Positions 45,479 through 53,440 of a DNA stretch of 64,000 nt are shown here, in pieces. The notes beneath the pieces were generated by a model, which was not told where the DNA came from, ran no database searches, and was given only the letters and a program-made list of their open reading frames with translations. Within the stretch, counting starts at the first letter, position 1; each line of letters begins with the position of its first letter. The position numbers were made by a program, and so were the translations under genes. Source of the DNA: Halobacteriales archaeon QS_4_62_28 (GTDB taxonomy: Archaea; Halobacteriota; Halobacteria; Halobacteriales; Haloarculaceae); contig PXRO01000050.1 in the NCBI GenBank assembly GCA_003021685.1, positions 62,001 to 126,000 on the forward strand, in the 5' to 3' direction.

Positions 45479-46963
45479 TTAGCCGCTGTCGGGGCTGTAG
45501 TTCGGCGCTTCGTCGGTAATCATCACGTCGTGCGGGTGACTTTCCTGCTGGCCGGCAGCCGAGATTCGCACGAATTCAGACCGTTCCTTGAACTTCGGAA
45601 TCGTCTCGGCACCCACGTAGCCCATCCCGGACTGCATGCCGCCGACGAGCTGGTGGAGCTCCGACTGCACACTGCCTTTGTACGGCGTTGCGGCCTCGAC
45701 GCCCTCGGGGACGTACTCCTCGTCTTCCTCGTCATCTTTGAGGTAACGCTCGCCGCCGCCCTCGTTCATCGCACCGACGCTCCCCATGCCGCGGTACTGC
45801 TTGTACTTCTTGCCGTTCATCGTGATGACCCGTCCCGGTGCTTCGTCGGTGCCGGCAAAATAGGAGCCGAGCATCACGGCGTCGGCACCCGCGGCGATGG
45901 CCTTGATCGCGTCACCGGAGTAGCGAATCCCACCGTCGGCGATCACGGGCACGTCGTGCTGGCTGGCGACATCTGCGACCTGTGAAACGGCTGTGATCTG
46001 GGGCATACCCGACCCAGTGACGATTCGGGTCGTACAGATCGATCCGGGGCCGATCCCGACTTTGACGCCGTCTGCGAAATCGACGACGTCTTCGGCAGCC
46101 TCACGAGTCCCGATGTTGCCGACGACGACATCGGCGTCGACGGTCTCTTTGATTTCGCGCGCGCTCTCGATAACGTCCCTGTTGTGTGCGTGCGCACAGT
46201 CGATAAAGAGCACGTCTGCGCCGGCCTCGTCGGCCGCCGTCGCCCGGTCGAGTTCGAACGGCCCGACTGCTGTCCCGGCGATCAACGCGCCGTCCTCGTC
46301 GCGGGCGGCCTGGTCGTACTCCCGGCGCTGAAGAATACCCTGCATCGTGACGAGACCGATCAGGCGGTCGTCCTCGTCGATGATCGGGACCCGTTCGATC
46401 TTGTGCTCGTACATCAGTTCCAGTGCTTCACGGGCCGTCACGTCGTCTGGTGCTGTGATCACCTCGTCGGTCATCGCCTCGTCGACGCGGTCTTCCTCGC
46501 CGACTTCGAGATAGGGCCGGATGTCCGTCGCCGAGATGATACCGAGCACCGTCTCGTCGTCACTCACGACCGGTGCGCCCGAGACGCCGCGGCGGTCCAT
46601 CATCTCGTCGACCGCACGAACGGTCTGTCCGGGCGACGCCGTGACGACGTCGCGGATAATTAGCTCGTCGGCGCGCTTGATACGCTCGATTTCGGTCACC
46701 ATCTGGTCGACATCCATGTTGCGATGGAGGACGCCGACCCCACCGTGGCGGGCCATCGCGATTCCCATGTCGCTCTCGGTGACGGTGTCCATCGCCGCCG
46801 AGAGAACGGGAACGTTCAACTGGACGTTCTTCGAGACGCGAGTCGTCGTGTCTGCTTCGTCCGGTTCGACTCGTGACTCTTTGGGCCGGAGCAGTACGTC
46901 GTCGAAAGTAAGCGCTTCCGACACGCGGAGTTTCTCTGAGAAGGGTTCGCGCTCGTTCGCCAT
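45479..46963 (-). CDS. guaB: IMP dehydrogenase
   Basis: Converts IMP to XMP with NAD+, the committed step of GMP synthesis. 494 residues. The catalytic cysteine is C310 in GIGPGSICTTRIVTG. Two CBS domains occupy residues about 100-215 (DVVTASPGQTVRAVD, DEVITAPDDVTARE). The flap and the C-terminal GYVGAETIPKFKERSEFVRIS block are intact. The track ORF begins four codons upstream; MANEREPF at 46963 is preferred. The CBS modules are expected to sense adenine and guanine nucleotides. Confidence 0.96.
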   Translation of the reverse strand: MANEREPFSEKLRVSEALTFDDVLLRPKESRVEPDEADTTTRVSKNVQLNVPVLSAAMDTVTESDMGIAMARHGGVGVLHRNMDVDQMVTEIERIKRADELIIRDVVTASPGQTVRAVDEMMDRRGVSGAPVVSDDETVLGIISATDIRPYLEVGEEDRVDEAMTDEVITAPDDVTAREALELMYEHKIERVPIIDEDDRLIGLVTMQGILQRREYDQAARDEDGALIAGTAVGPFELDRATAADEAGADVLFIDCAHAHNRDVIESAREIKETVDADVVVGNIGTREAAEDVVDFADGVKVGIGPGSICTTRIVTGSGMPQITAVSQVADVASQHDVPVIADGGIRYSGDAIKAIAAGADAVMLGSYFAGTDEAPGRVITMNGKKYKQYRGMGSVGAMNEGGGERYLKDDEEDEEYVPEGVEAATPYKGSVQSELHQLVGGMQSGMGYVGAETIPKFKERSEFVRISAAGQQESHPHDVMITDEAPNYSPDSG

Positions 46964-47046
46964 GTCAAGCGTCACAGACGGGCGCTGAAAAGCGTTGCGA
47001 GATTCCGGTCCGACTGTGTCCGCTTGTCATACTGTCGAATAACGCT

Positions 47047-47110
47047 ACTGATACTGCCGGCTGTCACTGTGTCATGCTATTCGCGGCCCCGAGATCGCAA
47101 AATCGTTGCA
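47047..47110 (+). repeat. Dispersed repeat family A, copy in the guaB upstream region
   Basis: CTGATACTGCCGGCTGTCACTGTGTCATGCTATTCGCGGCCCCGAGATCGCAAAATCGTTG. It aligns with copies 2 and 4 but degenerates at its right end. Confidence 0.75.
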
Positions 47111-47256
47111 GATAGTACAGTCAATTGTCGATACCCATTGCACTGCATCTCGCTATTTGAGTATTGTTGCTCTATACCGGAGAAGCGTGTTCAATTCGGT
47201 TGCTTTAATCGGTATCTGCTGCAATTTGTTGTGTATGGGTCGCAATCTCACACAAC

Positions 47257-47263
47257 GTTTATA
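47257..47263 (+). promoter_or_regulatory. TATA box of the candidate small gene
   Basis: TTTATAC is 25-31 nt upstream of the ATG at 47288, the canonical leaderless spacing. Confidence 0.5.
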
Positions 47264-47287
47264 CTCTGACAAAAGATAATTATAGAC

Positions 47288-47479
47288 ATGTACTGTGCTG
47301 CTCCCACCAGTGTCGAGACCGCTCGTCGACAGAACGCCGGCATCGCGACTGTCACAAACTGGTTCACGGGTAGCACATTTTTCAAGGGGTTCTCGAAGCA
47401 GTGGCGAGCAGCAGTCGGTTCGCTCGCGTGGCTTCCAGACCGAGAATACCCGACGCCCACGGGTCAGGGTAGATCGTAA
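47288..47479 (+). CDS. Candidate small protein (63 aa)
   Basis: A 63-residue ORF starting MYCAAPTSVETARRQNAG. Codon use resembles haloarchaeal genes and a well-placed TATA box precedes it. The product is basic, which is unusual for haloarchaea, and has several aromatic residues (WFTGSTFFKGF). Its last codons end 7 bp before the DUF5794-like gene. It could alternatively be a leader or a non-coding RNA. No family is recognised. Confidence 0.45.
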   Translation: MYCAAPTSVETARRQNAGIATVTNWFTGSTFFKGFSKQWRAAVGSLAWLPDREYPTPTGQGRS

Positions 47480-47485
47480 GCCCAG

Positions 47486-48373
47486 ATGAGTAGCTCCCAA
47501 CACCCAGTCGCGCTCGAACTCGAGCGACGCGTCGGGGGTGCGACCAGACTTCTGGCGACCGTCATGGCGCTCCCGCTACTCGACGGTATCTTCCCGGCCT
47601 TGGTCCTCACGGGCGCGCTCTCGACGACGACGGGCATCCTCGAGGTCGGCCTGCTGATTTTCGGTGGCTCTGCGACGGTGGCGGTCATCCTCGCGGAGAT
47701 GGACGGCTCTCCTCGCGAACAGGCCGCGTCGGTCCTGCTGGTCGGCAGCGTTATCGTCGTTGTCGCCGTCGCCGAGGCCGCCCTCGCCCCGACCATCGCC
47801 GGCCTCCTCGACCTCGTGGTGTTCAAACGCTTCGCAGCACTGGTGATCCTCTCGATTGCGGCCCACACCGCGAGTTCTCGCCTCGGCGAGTGGCTCCCTC
47901 GACCTGCCGTCATCATCGGCCTCGGTCTCGTCGCCAGCCTCGACCCGGCCGGTGCGACCGTCGTCCTCCAGACTGATCTGGCACTCATGGCGCGGGCGGC
48001 CGCCGCCAGCGGTGTCGGTGTCCTCTTTGCGCTGGGCATCGCCCTGACCAGCCCGTGGCTGCGCAACGCGGTCGACATCGACCGCTTCCGATTCGGGAGC
48101 GCGGTCGCACTGGGCGTGTTACCCCTTGGCTTCTTCGGGCTGATCCCCGGCGACGCACCGGTAGCGCTTGCCGTCCTCGGCATCACGACGCTGCTCTCCG
48201 TCGATCCACAGCGAGCACGCGAACGCGACCAGTACTACGAACCCGACACCGTCGACATGACGGCCGCCTTCTCCGATGGCGGTGCCTCACAGGGTGTGAG
48301 CCACGACGACCCGGATTCGGAACCCCACACGACCGTTGAGTACGACGGCGAGGACCGCGCACCCTGGCTGTAA
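47486..48373 (+). CDS. DUF5794-type haloarchaeal membrane protein
   Basis: 295 residues. About seven hydrophobic segments occupy residues about 20-235, and a hydrophilic acidic tail ends in EDRAPWL. The sequence (ALELERRVGGATRLLATVMALPLLDGIFPALVL) resembles the haloarchaeal DUF5794 family, which is commonly next to a small zinc-ribbon gene, as here. Function is unknown. The family name is from memory and should be confirmed. Confidence 0.75.
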   Translation: MSSSQHPVALELERRVGGATRLLATVMALPLLDGIFPALVLTGALSTTTGILEVGLLIFGGSATVAVILAEMDGSPREQAASVLLVGSVIVVVAVAEAALAPTIAGLLDLVVFKRFAALVILSIAAHTASSRLGEWLPRPAVIIGLGLVASLDPAGATVVLQTDLALMARAAAASGVGVLFALGIALTSPWLRNAVDIDRFRFGSAVALGVLPLGFFGLIPGDAPVALAVLGITTLLSVDPQRARERDQYYEPDTVDMTAAFSDGGASQGVSHDDPDSEPHTTVEYDGEDRAPWL

Positions 48374-48447
48374 CTCGCTAGTGCATAGCAAACGCCGCCC
48401 GATACCGAGTGACAACCCTTAGGGTGCTCAGCCACCGCCCTAGTAGT

Positions 48448-48678
48448 ATGGCTAACAATCGCGTCGTGCAGGGCCGCATGGTTACGCCCCAGCATCTCGC
48501 CGAAATCATCGAAGGCGAAGACGTCATGGACGCCGAAGCAATCGAAGACACCGACCGGGACTGCCCCGAGTGTGGTAGCGACGTTATTTCGGTGGGCTAC
48601 ATGCCCAGCATCACCGAGTTCGTCACCGGCTACAAGTGCCAGGACTGTGACTGGGCTGACACTGATCGGGACGACTGA
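48448..48678 (+). CDS. Small zinc-ribbon protein (DUF5795-like)
   Basis: 76 residues. Two CxxC pairs (CPECGSD, CQDCDW) form a zinc ribbon, preceded by MANNRVVQGRMVTPQHLAEIIEGEDVMDAEAIED. It probably works with the membrane protein encoded just upstream. The start at 48448 gives the conserved N-terminus; the track ORF adds 13 unrelated codons. Its TGA stop begins a family A repeat fragment (TGATACTGCCGGCTG). Confidence 0.78.
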   Translation: MANNRVVQGRMVTPQHLAEIIEGEDVMDAEAIEDTDRDCPECGSDVISVGYMPSITEFVTGYKCQDCDWADTDRDD

Positions 48679-48690
48679 TACTGCCGGCTG
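48676..48690 (+). repeat. Dispersed repeat family A, short copy
   Basis: TGATACTGCCGGCTG begins with the stop codon of the zinc-ribbon gene. Only the left end is conserved. Confidence 0.65.
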
Positions 48691-48746
48691 ACTCCTGGCG
48701 ACACAATCGTAATCCCTTTAGTGCAGTTGGGCATACGCCGGAGTGC

Positions 48747-48926
48747 GGGGTCGTGGCCTAGTCCGGGAAGGCGGCTGACTCCAGAGGCCACGTGCCCGGT
48801 GACGACACTCCAGGGTTGATATACTGAGCGACCGACTGATCATCGGTTCGCGTTGATGACCCTCTGGAGTACCGAGGCGCAACCGGAGATATCAGCCGAT
48901 CGGGGGTTCAAATCCCTCCGACCCCA
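48747..48926 (+). tRNA. trnW: tRNA-Trp (CCA) with 106-nt intron
   Basis: The acceptor stem GGGGTCG pairs with CGACCCC followed by discriminator A. The anticodon arm GCTGA-CTCCAGA-TCAGC carries the CCA anticodon at 48781-48783, and the T arm is GGGGG-TTCAAAT-CCCTC. The intron (about 48785-48890) sits after position 37, the normal haloarchaeal tRNA-Trp site. A TATA-like CCTTTAG lies about 28 nt upstream. The CCA tail is not encoded. Confidence 0.95.
48785..48890 (+). ncRNA. tRNA-Trp intron: box C/D guide RNA
   Basis: GGTTGATAT (48814-48822), just before the D'-like CTGA (48824-48827), can pair with ATATCAGCC at the intron/3' exon junction. CTCTGGAGT (48862-48870), after a C'-like TTGATGA (48853-48859), can pair with ACTCCAGAG of the anticodon loop. 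In Haloferax the intron guides 2'-O-methylation of C34 and U39 in the pre-tRNA (established). Here the C box is GTGACGA and the terminal D box is unclear, so the match is slightly degenerate. Confidence 0.75.
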
Positions 48927-48972
48927 CTGCGTTTTGCCGCGAACACGACCGTGAGCGGCATGCGGTCACGTC

Positions 48973-48986
48973 GAGGGATTTGAACC
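48973..48986 (-). repeat. Inverted copy of the tRNA-Trp T arm
   Basis: The minus strand reads GGTTCAAATCCCTC, identical over 14 nt to the T arm of the tRNA-Trp gene located 50 bp upstream. Confidence 0.65.
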
Positions 48987-49018
48987 ACACGAGACGAGCG
49001 TAGCGAGTCTCGCAGTCA

Positions 49019-49041
49019 GGTTCAACATCCCTCCGACCCCA
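49019..49041 (+). repeat. Duplicated 3' end of tRNA-Trp (attachment-site-like)
   Basis: GGTTCAACATCCCTCCGACCCCA repeats the tRNA 3' end GGTTCAAATCCCTCCGACCCCA with one inserted C, 115 bp downstream. Such copies mark att sites of elements that integrate into tRNA genes. Confidence 0.7.
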
Positions 49042-49212
49042 TTGTCGCTGTCGCGAGCAAATCCGCGAGCGACAGCACCGTCACGGGAGGAGGATTTGTG
49101 TCGAGCATATACGTTTTTGTATAGTAGTATTCCGATCCTGTGGCTACTGAACGCAGGTAGCTGGAATCTAACTCAAAAACAGGCTTTCCTTTCGGTAGGA
49201 GAGAGGGGGAGT

Positions 49213-51699
49213 ATGGACGAGTCATCCGATGGGTTGGATCAGAATACCGGCGCACAGCGCTCCGGGACGGATGGGAATCACACTGTAGAACTAGAGTCGG
49301 CACAGTTGCGAGAGATCGTGTCGGCGGTTCCGGAACCAGTTGTAGTGATCAGGCAGTCGGGCGAAATCGTGACCGGCAACGGCGAGTTCGCGTCGCTCTT
49401 CGATCAGCAACTGTCGAGCCTCGTTGGAAGACAGTTCTCTGCGCTGTTCCCCGACCTGACCTGGACAGCCATCGAGGACAACTGTGACGCGGACGTGTCC
49501 GAGTACGTCACCAGCAGGGGGGTTCGCGAGCAGGGTGGGGATCTGTGGGTGGACCTGACCTTCGACAGTCATCGCCTGAGTGGCAGAGTGTTCTACATCG
49601 GAACGTTACACGACGTAACTGTCCGTCGCGAGCGCGAACAGGTGCTCGAACAGTACGAGCGTATCGTGGAGACTATCGAGGACGGCGTCTACACGCTCGA
49701 CGAGTCGTTCACGATCCAGACGGTCAACAGCGCTGTCGAGTCGATGATGGGGTACGACGAGGCCGACCTCGTCGGAGAGAGTGCAACGATGCTCGCAGAC
49801 GAGTCGGTCATCGATCGGGCCACGAGATTGAGTACCGAGTTGCTGGCGGGCGAGCGCGACGCTGCCACGCTCACGGCGGACCTGCAGACGGCAGACGGCG
49901 AGACGCTCCCGGTCGAGACACGCTTCACGACGTATCCGCTCGACGACGGTAGCCACAGGCAGGTCGGCGTTGTCCGGGATATCTCGGACCGGCGGCGATT
50001 CGAGCGTACCCTGGCGGCGTTACACGATTCGACTCGCGAACTCCTCGAAGCACAGACGACGACCGAGGTCGGTCGAATCGTCGTTGCCGCCGCCACGGAC
50101 GTGCTGGAAATCGACGGCGCAGTCATCTACCAGTTCGACCGGCCAGCGAACGCGCTCTGTCCAGTGGTCGTCTCCGAAGGCATCGCCGGCGATCCGGATA
50201 CACAGCCGTCTGTCGACCCGGGGAGCGGACCACTCTGGGACGGGTTCGTCGACGGTAAGCGAGTGAGTGTCTCGGCCGAGAGCGATCCAGTTCCTGACGG
50301 GGTCTCGACCGGTGGTGTCTGTCTCTCGCTCGGAGAGTTCGGCGTACTCTACGTCAAGAGCGACGCTGTCGACGAGCACGATGCCGATACCATCGAAGTC
50401 CTCGAACTGCTGGCGGCCAGCGCCGAAGCGGCACTCGCGCGCGTGGACCGCGAGCAGGCCCTTCGCGAACGCGACGAGAAACTACGGGAGCGAAACAGTC
50501 GCCTCAAGCGTCTCGAAGAGGTCAACACCATCATCCGCAGTATCGATCAGGTACTCGTCGATGCAGACACCTGTGACGAAATCGAGCAGGCAGTCTGTGA
50601 CCAGCTCGCGGCCTCCCGGGGCTTTTCGTTTGCCTGGATCGGCCGTCTCGACGGGACCGAACTCGAACCGCGGGCCTGGGCCGGGGACTCGCCGAGCTAT
50701 CTAGATGCGGTGTCACTGACGACGGGAGACAGTGGCCCGCCGGCGGTCCGCACGGCACAGCGCGAGACGACGACCGTCGATTCGTCAATCGCCGATGGCC
50801 TTCAGGACGACCACTGGCGGGCCGAGGCAGTCGCCAGAGAGTTCCAGTCGGTCATCAGCATCCCGCTGCAGTACGAGGAGTTTACCGATGGTGTGCTGAC
50901 CGTCTACGCGACAGAGCAGGCCGCGTTCGAGGAGATGCTCCAATCGGTCTTTGCCGAACTCGGTGAGACCATTGCCAGTGCGATTCGGGATGTCGAGTCC
51001 CGACAGCGCCAGTCGGCCGCGACGACCCTGGAACTCGAAGTGGCCATCTCGGCTCCGACGAGTCCGCTCGGCAAAATTGTAGACCGGATCGGTACGACTG
51101 TAGTCTGTGAAGGCGTTGTCCCTCAGGCAGGCGACGAGACACGATTGTTCTTCAGACTCGCAGACGAGGCCGAGACGATACCGCCAGCAGTGATCCGTGA
51201 GCGTGCCAGTGAACTGACCTGCGTCGAGTCACTGACGGTGATCACAGACGACGACGTGAACGCCCGCTTCGAAACGGTCGTCTCCGGTGGGACAGTTGCC
51301 CAGACGCTGGTCGACCAGGGAGCCCGCATCGTCTCGATCCGTGTCAGTGAGGGGCGTGGCCCGGCTGTGGGGACGGTCCGGCTCTCGGCAGGCGTCGATG
51401 TCCGGCGGTTCGTTGATCGACTCGACGAGCGGTACGAGGACGCACAGCTCCGTGCACGACGAGAATGTGATGTCTCGGACCAGACCGGAAGCGGAGCGAG
51501 GACTGCACTGGAGACGGAACTGACTGACCGACAGTTGCAGGTCCTCCGGACGGCGTATTTCAGCGGGTTCTTCGAGTGGCCCCGGAAGAGCACGGGTCAG
51601 GACCTCGCCGAGCGCCTGGATGTGTCTCAGCCGACGGTCAGTCGGCATCTGCGCGTAGGTGAGCGTAAACTTCTCGAATTCGCGTTCGAAGAGGGGTGA
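49213..51699 (+). CDS. PAS/GAF sensor with bacterio-opsin-activator domain and HTH-10
   Basis: An 828-residue signal-responsive transcription regulator. Two PAS domains (about residues 35-260: REIVSAVPEPVVVIRQSGEIV, YERIVETIEDGVYTLDESFTIQTVNSAVESMMGYDEADLVGES) are followed by two GAF-like domains (about 270-600) and the Bat-assembly domain (LELEVAISAPTSPLGKIVDRIGTTVVCEGVVPQAGDETRLFF). The C-terminus is the HTH-10 module LTDRQLQVLRTAYFSGFFEWPRKSTGQDLAERLDVSQPTVSRHL. There is no kinase domain. The ATG at 49213 begins MDESSDGLDQ. Its signal and targets are unknown. Confidence 0.93.
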   Translation: MDESSDGLDQNTGAQRSGTDGNHTVELESAQLREIVSAVPEPVVVIRQSGEIVTGNGEFASLFDQQLSSLVGRQFSALFPDLTWTAIEDNCDADVSEYVTSRGVREQGGDLWVDLTFDSHRLSGRVFYIGTLHDVTVRREREQVLEQYERIVETIEDGVYTLDESFTIQTVNSAVESMMGYDEADLVGESATMLADESVIDRATRLSTELLAGERDAATLTADLQTADGETLPVETRFTTYPLDDGSHRQVGVVRDISDRRRFERTLAALHDSTRELLEAQTTTEVGRIVVAAATDVLEIDGAVIYQFDRPANALCPVVVSEGIAGDPDTQPSVDPGSGPLWDGFVDGKRVSVSAESDPVPDGVSTGGVCLSLGEFGVLYVKSDAVDEHDADTIEVLELLAASAEAALARVDREQALRERDEKLRERNSRLKRLEEVNTIIRSIDQVLVDADTCDEIEQAVCDQLAASRGFSFAWIGRLDGTELEPRAWAGDSPSYLDAVSLTTGDSGPPAVRTAQRETTTVDSSIADGLQDDHWRAEAVAREFQSVISIPLQYEEFTDGVLTVYATEQAAFEEMLQSVFAELGETIASAIRDVESRQRQSAATTLELEVAISAPTSPLGKIVDRIGTTVVCEGVVPQAGDETRLFFRLADEAETIPPAVIRERASELTCVESLTVITDDDVNARFETVVSGGTVAQTLVDQGARIVSIRVSEGRGPAVGTVRLSAGVDVRRFVDRLDERYEDAQLRARRECDVSDQTGSGARTALETELTDRQLQVLRTAYFSGFFEWPRKSTGQDLAERLDVSQPTVSRHLRVGERKLLEFAFEEG

Positions 51700-51806
51700 G
51701 ACGATTCCGACACTATACAGTTAGTGATACAGTGGTCGGTCCAGCATTAGCTTAGCCACAATCCGCTTTTCCGTCTCAGTAATATGGACGAACAGTGGAA
51801 CGACAG

Positions 51807-52109
51807 ATGACTCAGAACAAAGTCACGTACGAACTGACGACGGATGAATCGATGAGTAGTGTGGTCACGCGGGCCATCGCCGATCAAAAGGGCACCGACC
51901 CGGTTAATCTGGACGAGCGGTTGTACGATCACGTCGACCCGAACGCCCTCGACCGACTGTTCGACGCGACCGGTTCGACCGGGATGTCCCGGAACGGTCG
52001 AGTGACGTTCAGGATGGCTGGCTATCGCGTCGAAATCGAAGGGACGCAGAGAGTGATCGTCACCCCGCTGCCAGACAGTGCCGGCAGTGCCGAAGAAGTG
52101 CGTTCCTGA
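51807..52109 (+). CDS. HalOD1-domain protein
   Basis: A 100-residue stand-alone HalOD1 output domain: VTYELTTDESMSSVVTRAIADQKGTDPVNLDERLYDHVDPNALDRLF followed by VTFRMAGYRVEIEG. HalOD1 is a haloarchaeal output domain usually fused to receiver domains or standing alone (established); its biochemical role is unclear. An in-frame ATG at 51795 is an alternative start. It lies next to the PAS/HTH regulator. Confidence 0.85.
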   Translation: MTQNKVTYELTTDESMSSVVTRAIADQKGTDPVNLDERLYDHVDPNALDRLFDATGSTGMSRNGRVTFRMAGYRVEIEGTQRVIVTPLPDSAGSAEEVRS

Positions 52110-52440
52110 CGGTATAAGATAGTATTACTGGCGGTACGAGCTGATTATCGATCAGAGATTGTGGACATCGACCTCGACTGATTAGAATCGCCAGACCGAC
52201 CTGCTCGTAATAAATTGAGTAGTAACTAGTTGTTTACGTGTAGGTAATACCTACGTGTCACAGTCAAACAGACTGCCAGTCTGAAAGAACACCTAAGAGC
52301 GTAAGGTAGTCATACCTATCTATGCGTCATGGATGGTTGCGATTAAGGGGATGCGTAACAGCGAGAATCGAAGATAGCAGACCGAAATTCCTGCTTACTC
52401 GACCAGAGCGTGCCGCTGTCAGTTCGGAGGGACGATAGAC
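52110..52440. other. Intergenic region upstream of the terpene-synthase-like gene
   Basis: A 331-bp spacer with an AT-rich middle. A purine-rich ribosome-binding-like GGAGGGA ends about 10 nt before the ATG at 52441, so this gene probably has a leader, unlike most of its neighbours. No gene is supported here. Confidence 0.5.
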
Positions 52441-53409
52441 ATGGCAACGAGAAACGAGACACAGTCCGGTGACAGTGTCGACTTCTACGACCGTATCGCT
52501 CGCGTTACCCTGCCGGAACCGGTGGCGACGCTGGCCGACGACTACGACCGACAGTTCGGGGACCGTGACCGGTTCCTGTGGCGGTGGATCTACTCGCTGT
52601 TCCCCGAATTTACGCTGTCGTCGGTGTCGTCGGAACACGAGCATCACGTCCGCGTCCAGAAGACGGTGCTGACGATGTACGTGACTGTACTCGACGACCT
52701 GATCGAGCACCACGACGACTCGCGCACCTTCGATGAGGCGCGCAGACTCGTCCGGGACCCAGCGAACGTCGACCCGGAACGGGCGGCAGTCGACGCCGAG
52801 CAATTCGCCTTTATCGAGCGGCTCTGGCAGACCTTCGAGGACGGGGTTGCCGACGCACCGCGACACTCGGAGTTTGCCGACATCTTCGAGTACGACATCC
52901 GCCAGACGACGAACGCGATGGAGTACAGTGCCGTCGTCAACAGGCACCCACACATGGCGAATTTGAGCGGTGCCAAGCAGTACGGCGCGCACAACATGGT
53001 CATGTTCCCGTACGCCGACGTGGACCTGATGTACTCACCGACGTTCGAGTTCGATGATTTCGGGCCGCTGCGAGACCTCCTGTGGGACCTCCAGGAGATG
53101 GCCCGCATCGGCAACTGGCTGACGACCTGGGAACGAGAGATCCATGAGGGTGATTACACCGCTGGAATCGTCGTACTGGCACTTCAGGAAGGTCTCGTCA
53201 CGCCGGCAGAACTCAGAGAGTCAGGAGGCGCAGTCATCGAGACGATCAAAGCCAACGACATCGAACAGCGGTTCCACGACCGCTGGGCAGACCGGTACGA
53301 GGCCGTCCGAACTCGTGAATACGACGCCAGCAGCGTCGATTTCGATGCACTCGTCGGCGGGATGGAAACTGTGTTCGACTACCATCTGGAGAGCCGTGGT
53401 CACAAGTGA
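52441..53409 (+). CDS. Class I terpene-synthase-like protein
   Basis: 322 residues, all-helical. The aspartate-rich motif is VLDDLIEHHDD (D85-D86). The second metal site fits the NSE triad (N/D)-x3-(S/T)-x3-E as N225-x3-T229-x3-E233 in IGNWLTTWEREIHEGD. These two motifs bind Mg2+ and diphosphate in class I terpenoid synthases. The rest does not match prenyltransferases (no second DDxxD). The substrate is probably farnesyl or geranylgeranyl diphosphate, but an inactive homologue is possible. A GGAGG ribosome-binding site precedes it; no neighbouring P450 or methyltransferase is seen. Confidence 0.72.
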   Translation: MATRNETQSGDSVDFYDRIARVTLPEPVATLADDYDRQFGDRDRFLWRWIYSLFPEFTLSSVSSEHEHHVRVQKTVLTMYVTVLDDLIEHHDDSRTFDEARRLVRDPANVDPERAAVDAEQFAFIERLWQTFEDGVADAPRHSEFADIFEYDIRQTTNAMEYSAVVNRHPHMANLSGAKQYGAHNMVMFPYADVDLMYSPTFEFDDFGPLRDLLWDLQEMARIGNWLTTWEREIHEGDYTAGIVVLALQEGLVTPAELRESGGAVIETIKANDIEQRFHDRWADRYEAVRTREYDASSVDFDALVGGMETVFDYHLESRGHK

Positions 53410-53440
53410 CTACCTGGGACTGTTCAGAGCACAAGACGTG

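Larger units (their letters stand above)
46964..47485. other. Intergenic region with a repeat and a small ORF
   Basis: A 522-bp region upstream of guaB. It holds a family A repeat (47047-47110), an AT-rich stretch, and a candidate small leaderless ORF with its own TATA box (47257-47263). No other feature is supported. Confidence 0.5.
48927..49212. other. Post-tRNA spacer with duplicated tRNA fragments and hairpins
   Basis: It contains hairpin TGCCGC/GCGGCA right after the tRNA, an inverted tRNA T-arm fragment, a second copy of the tRNA 3' end, and hairpin CTGTCGC/GCGACAG after that copy. The remainder is AT-rich promoter DNA of the regulator. The track ORF start at 49042 runs through this spacer and is rejected. 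Confidence 0.6.
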
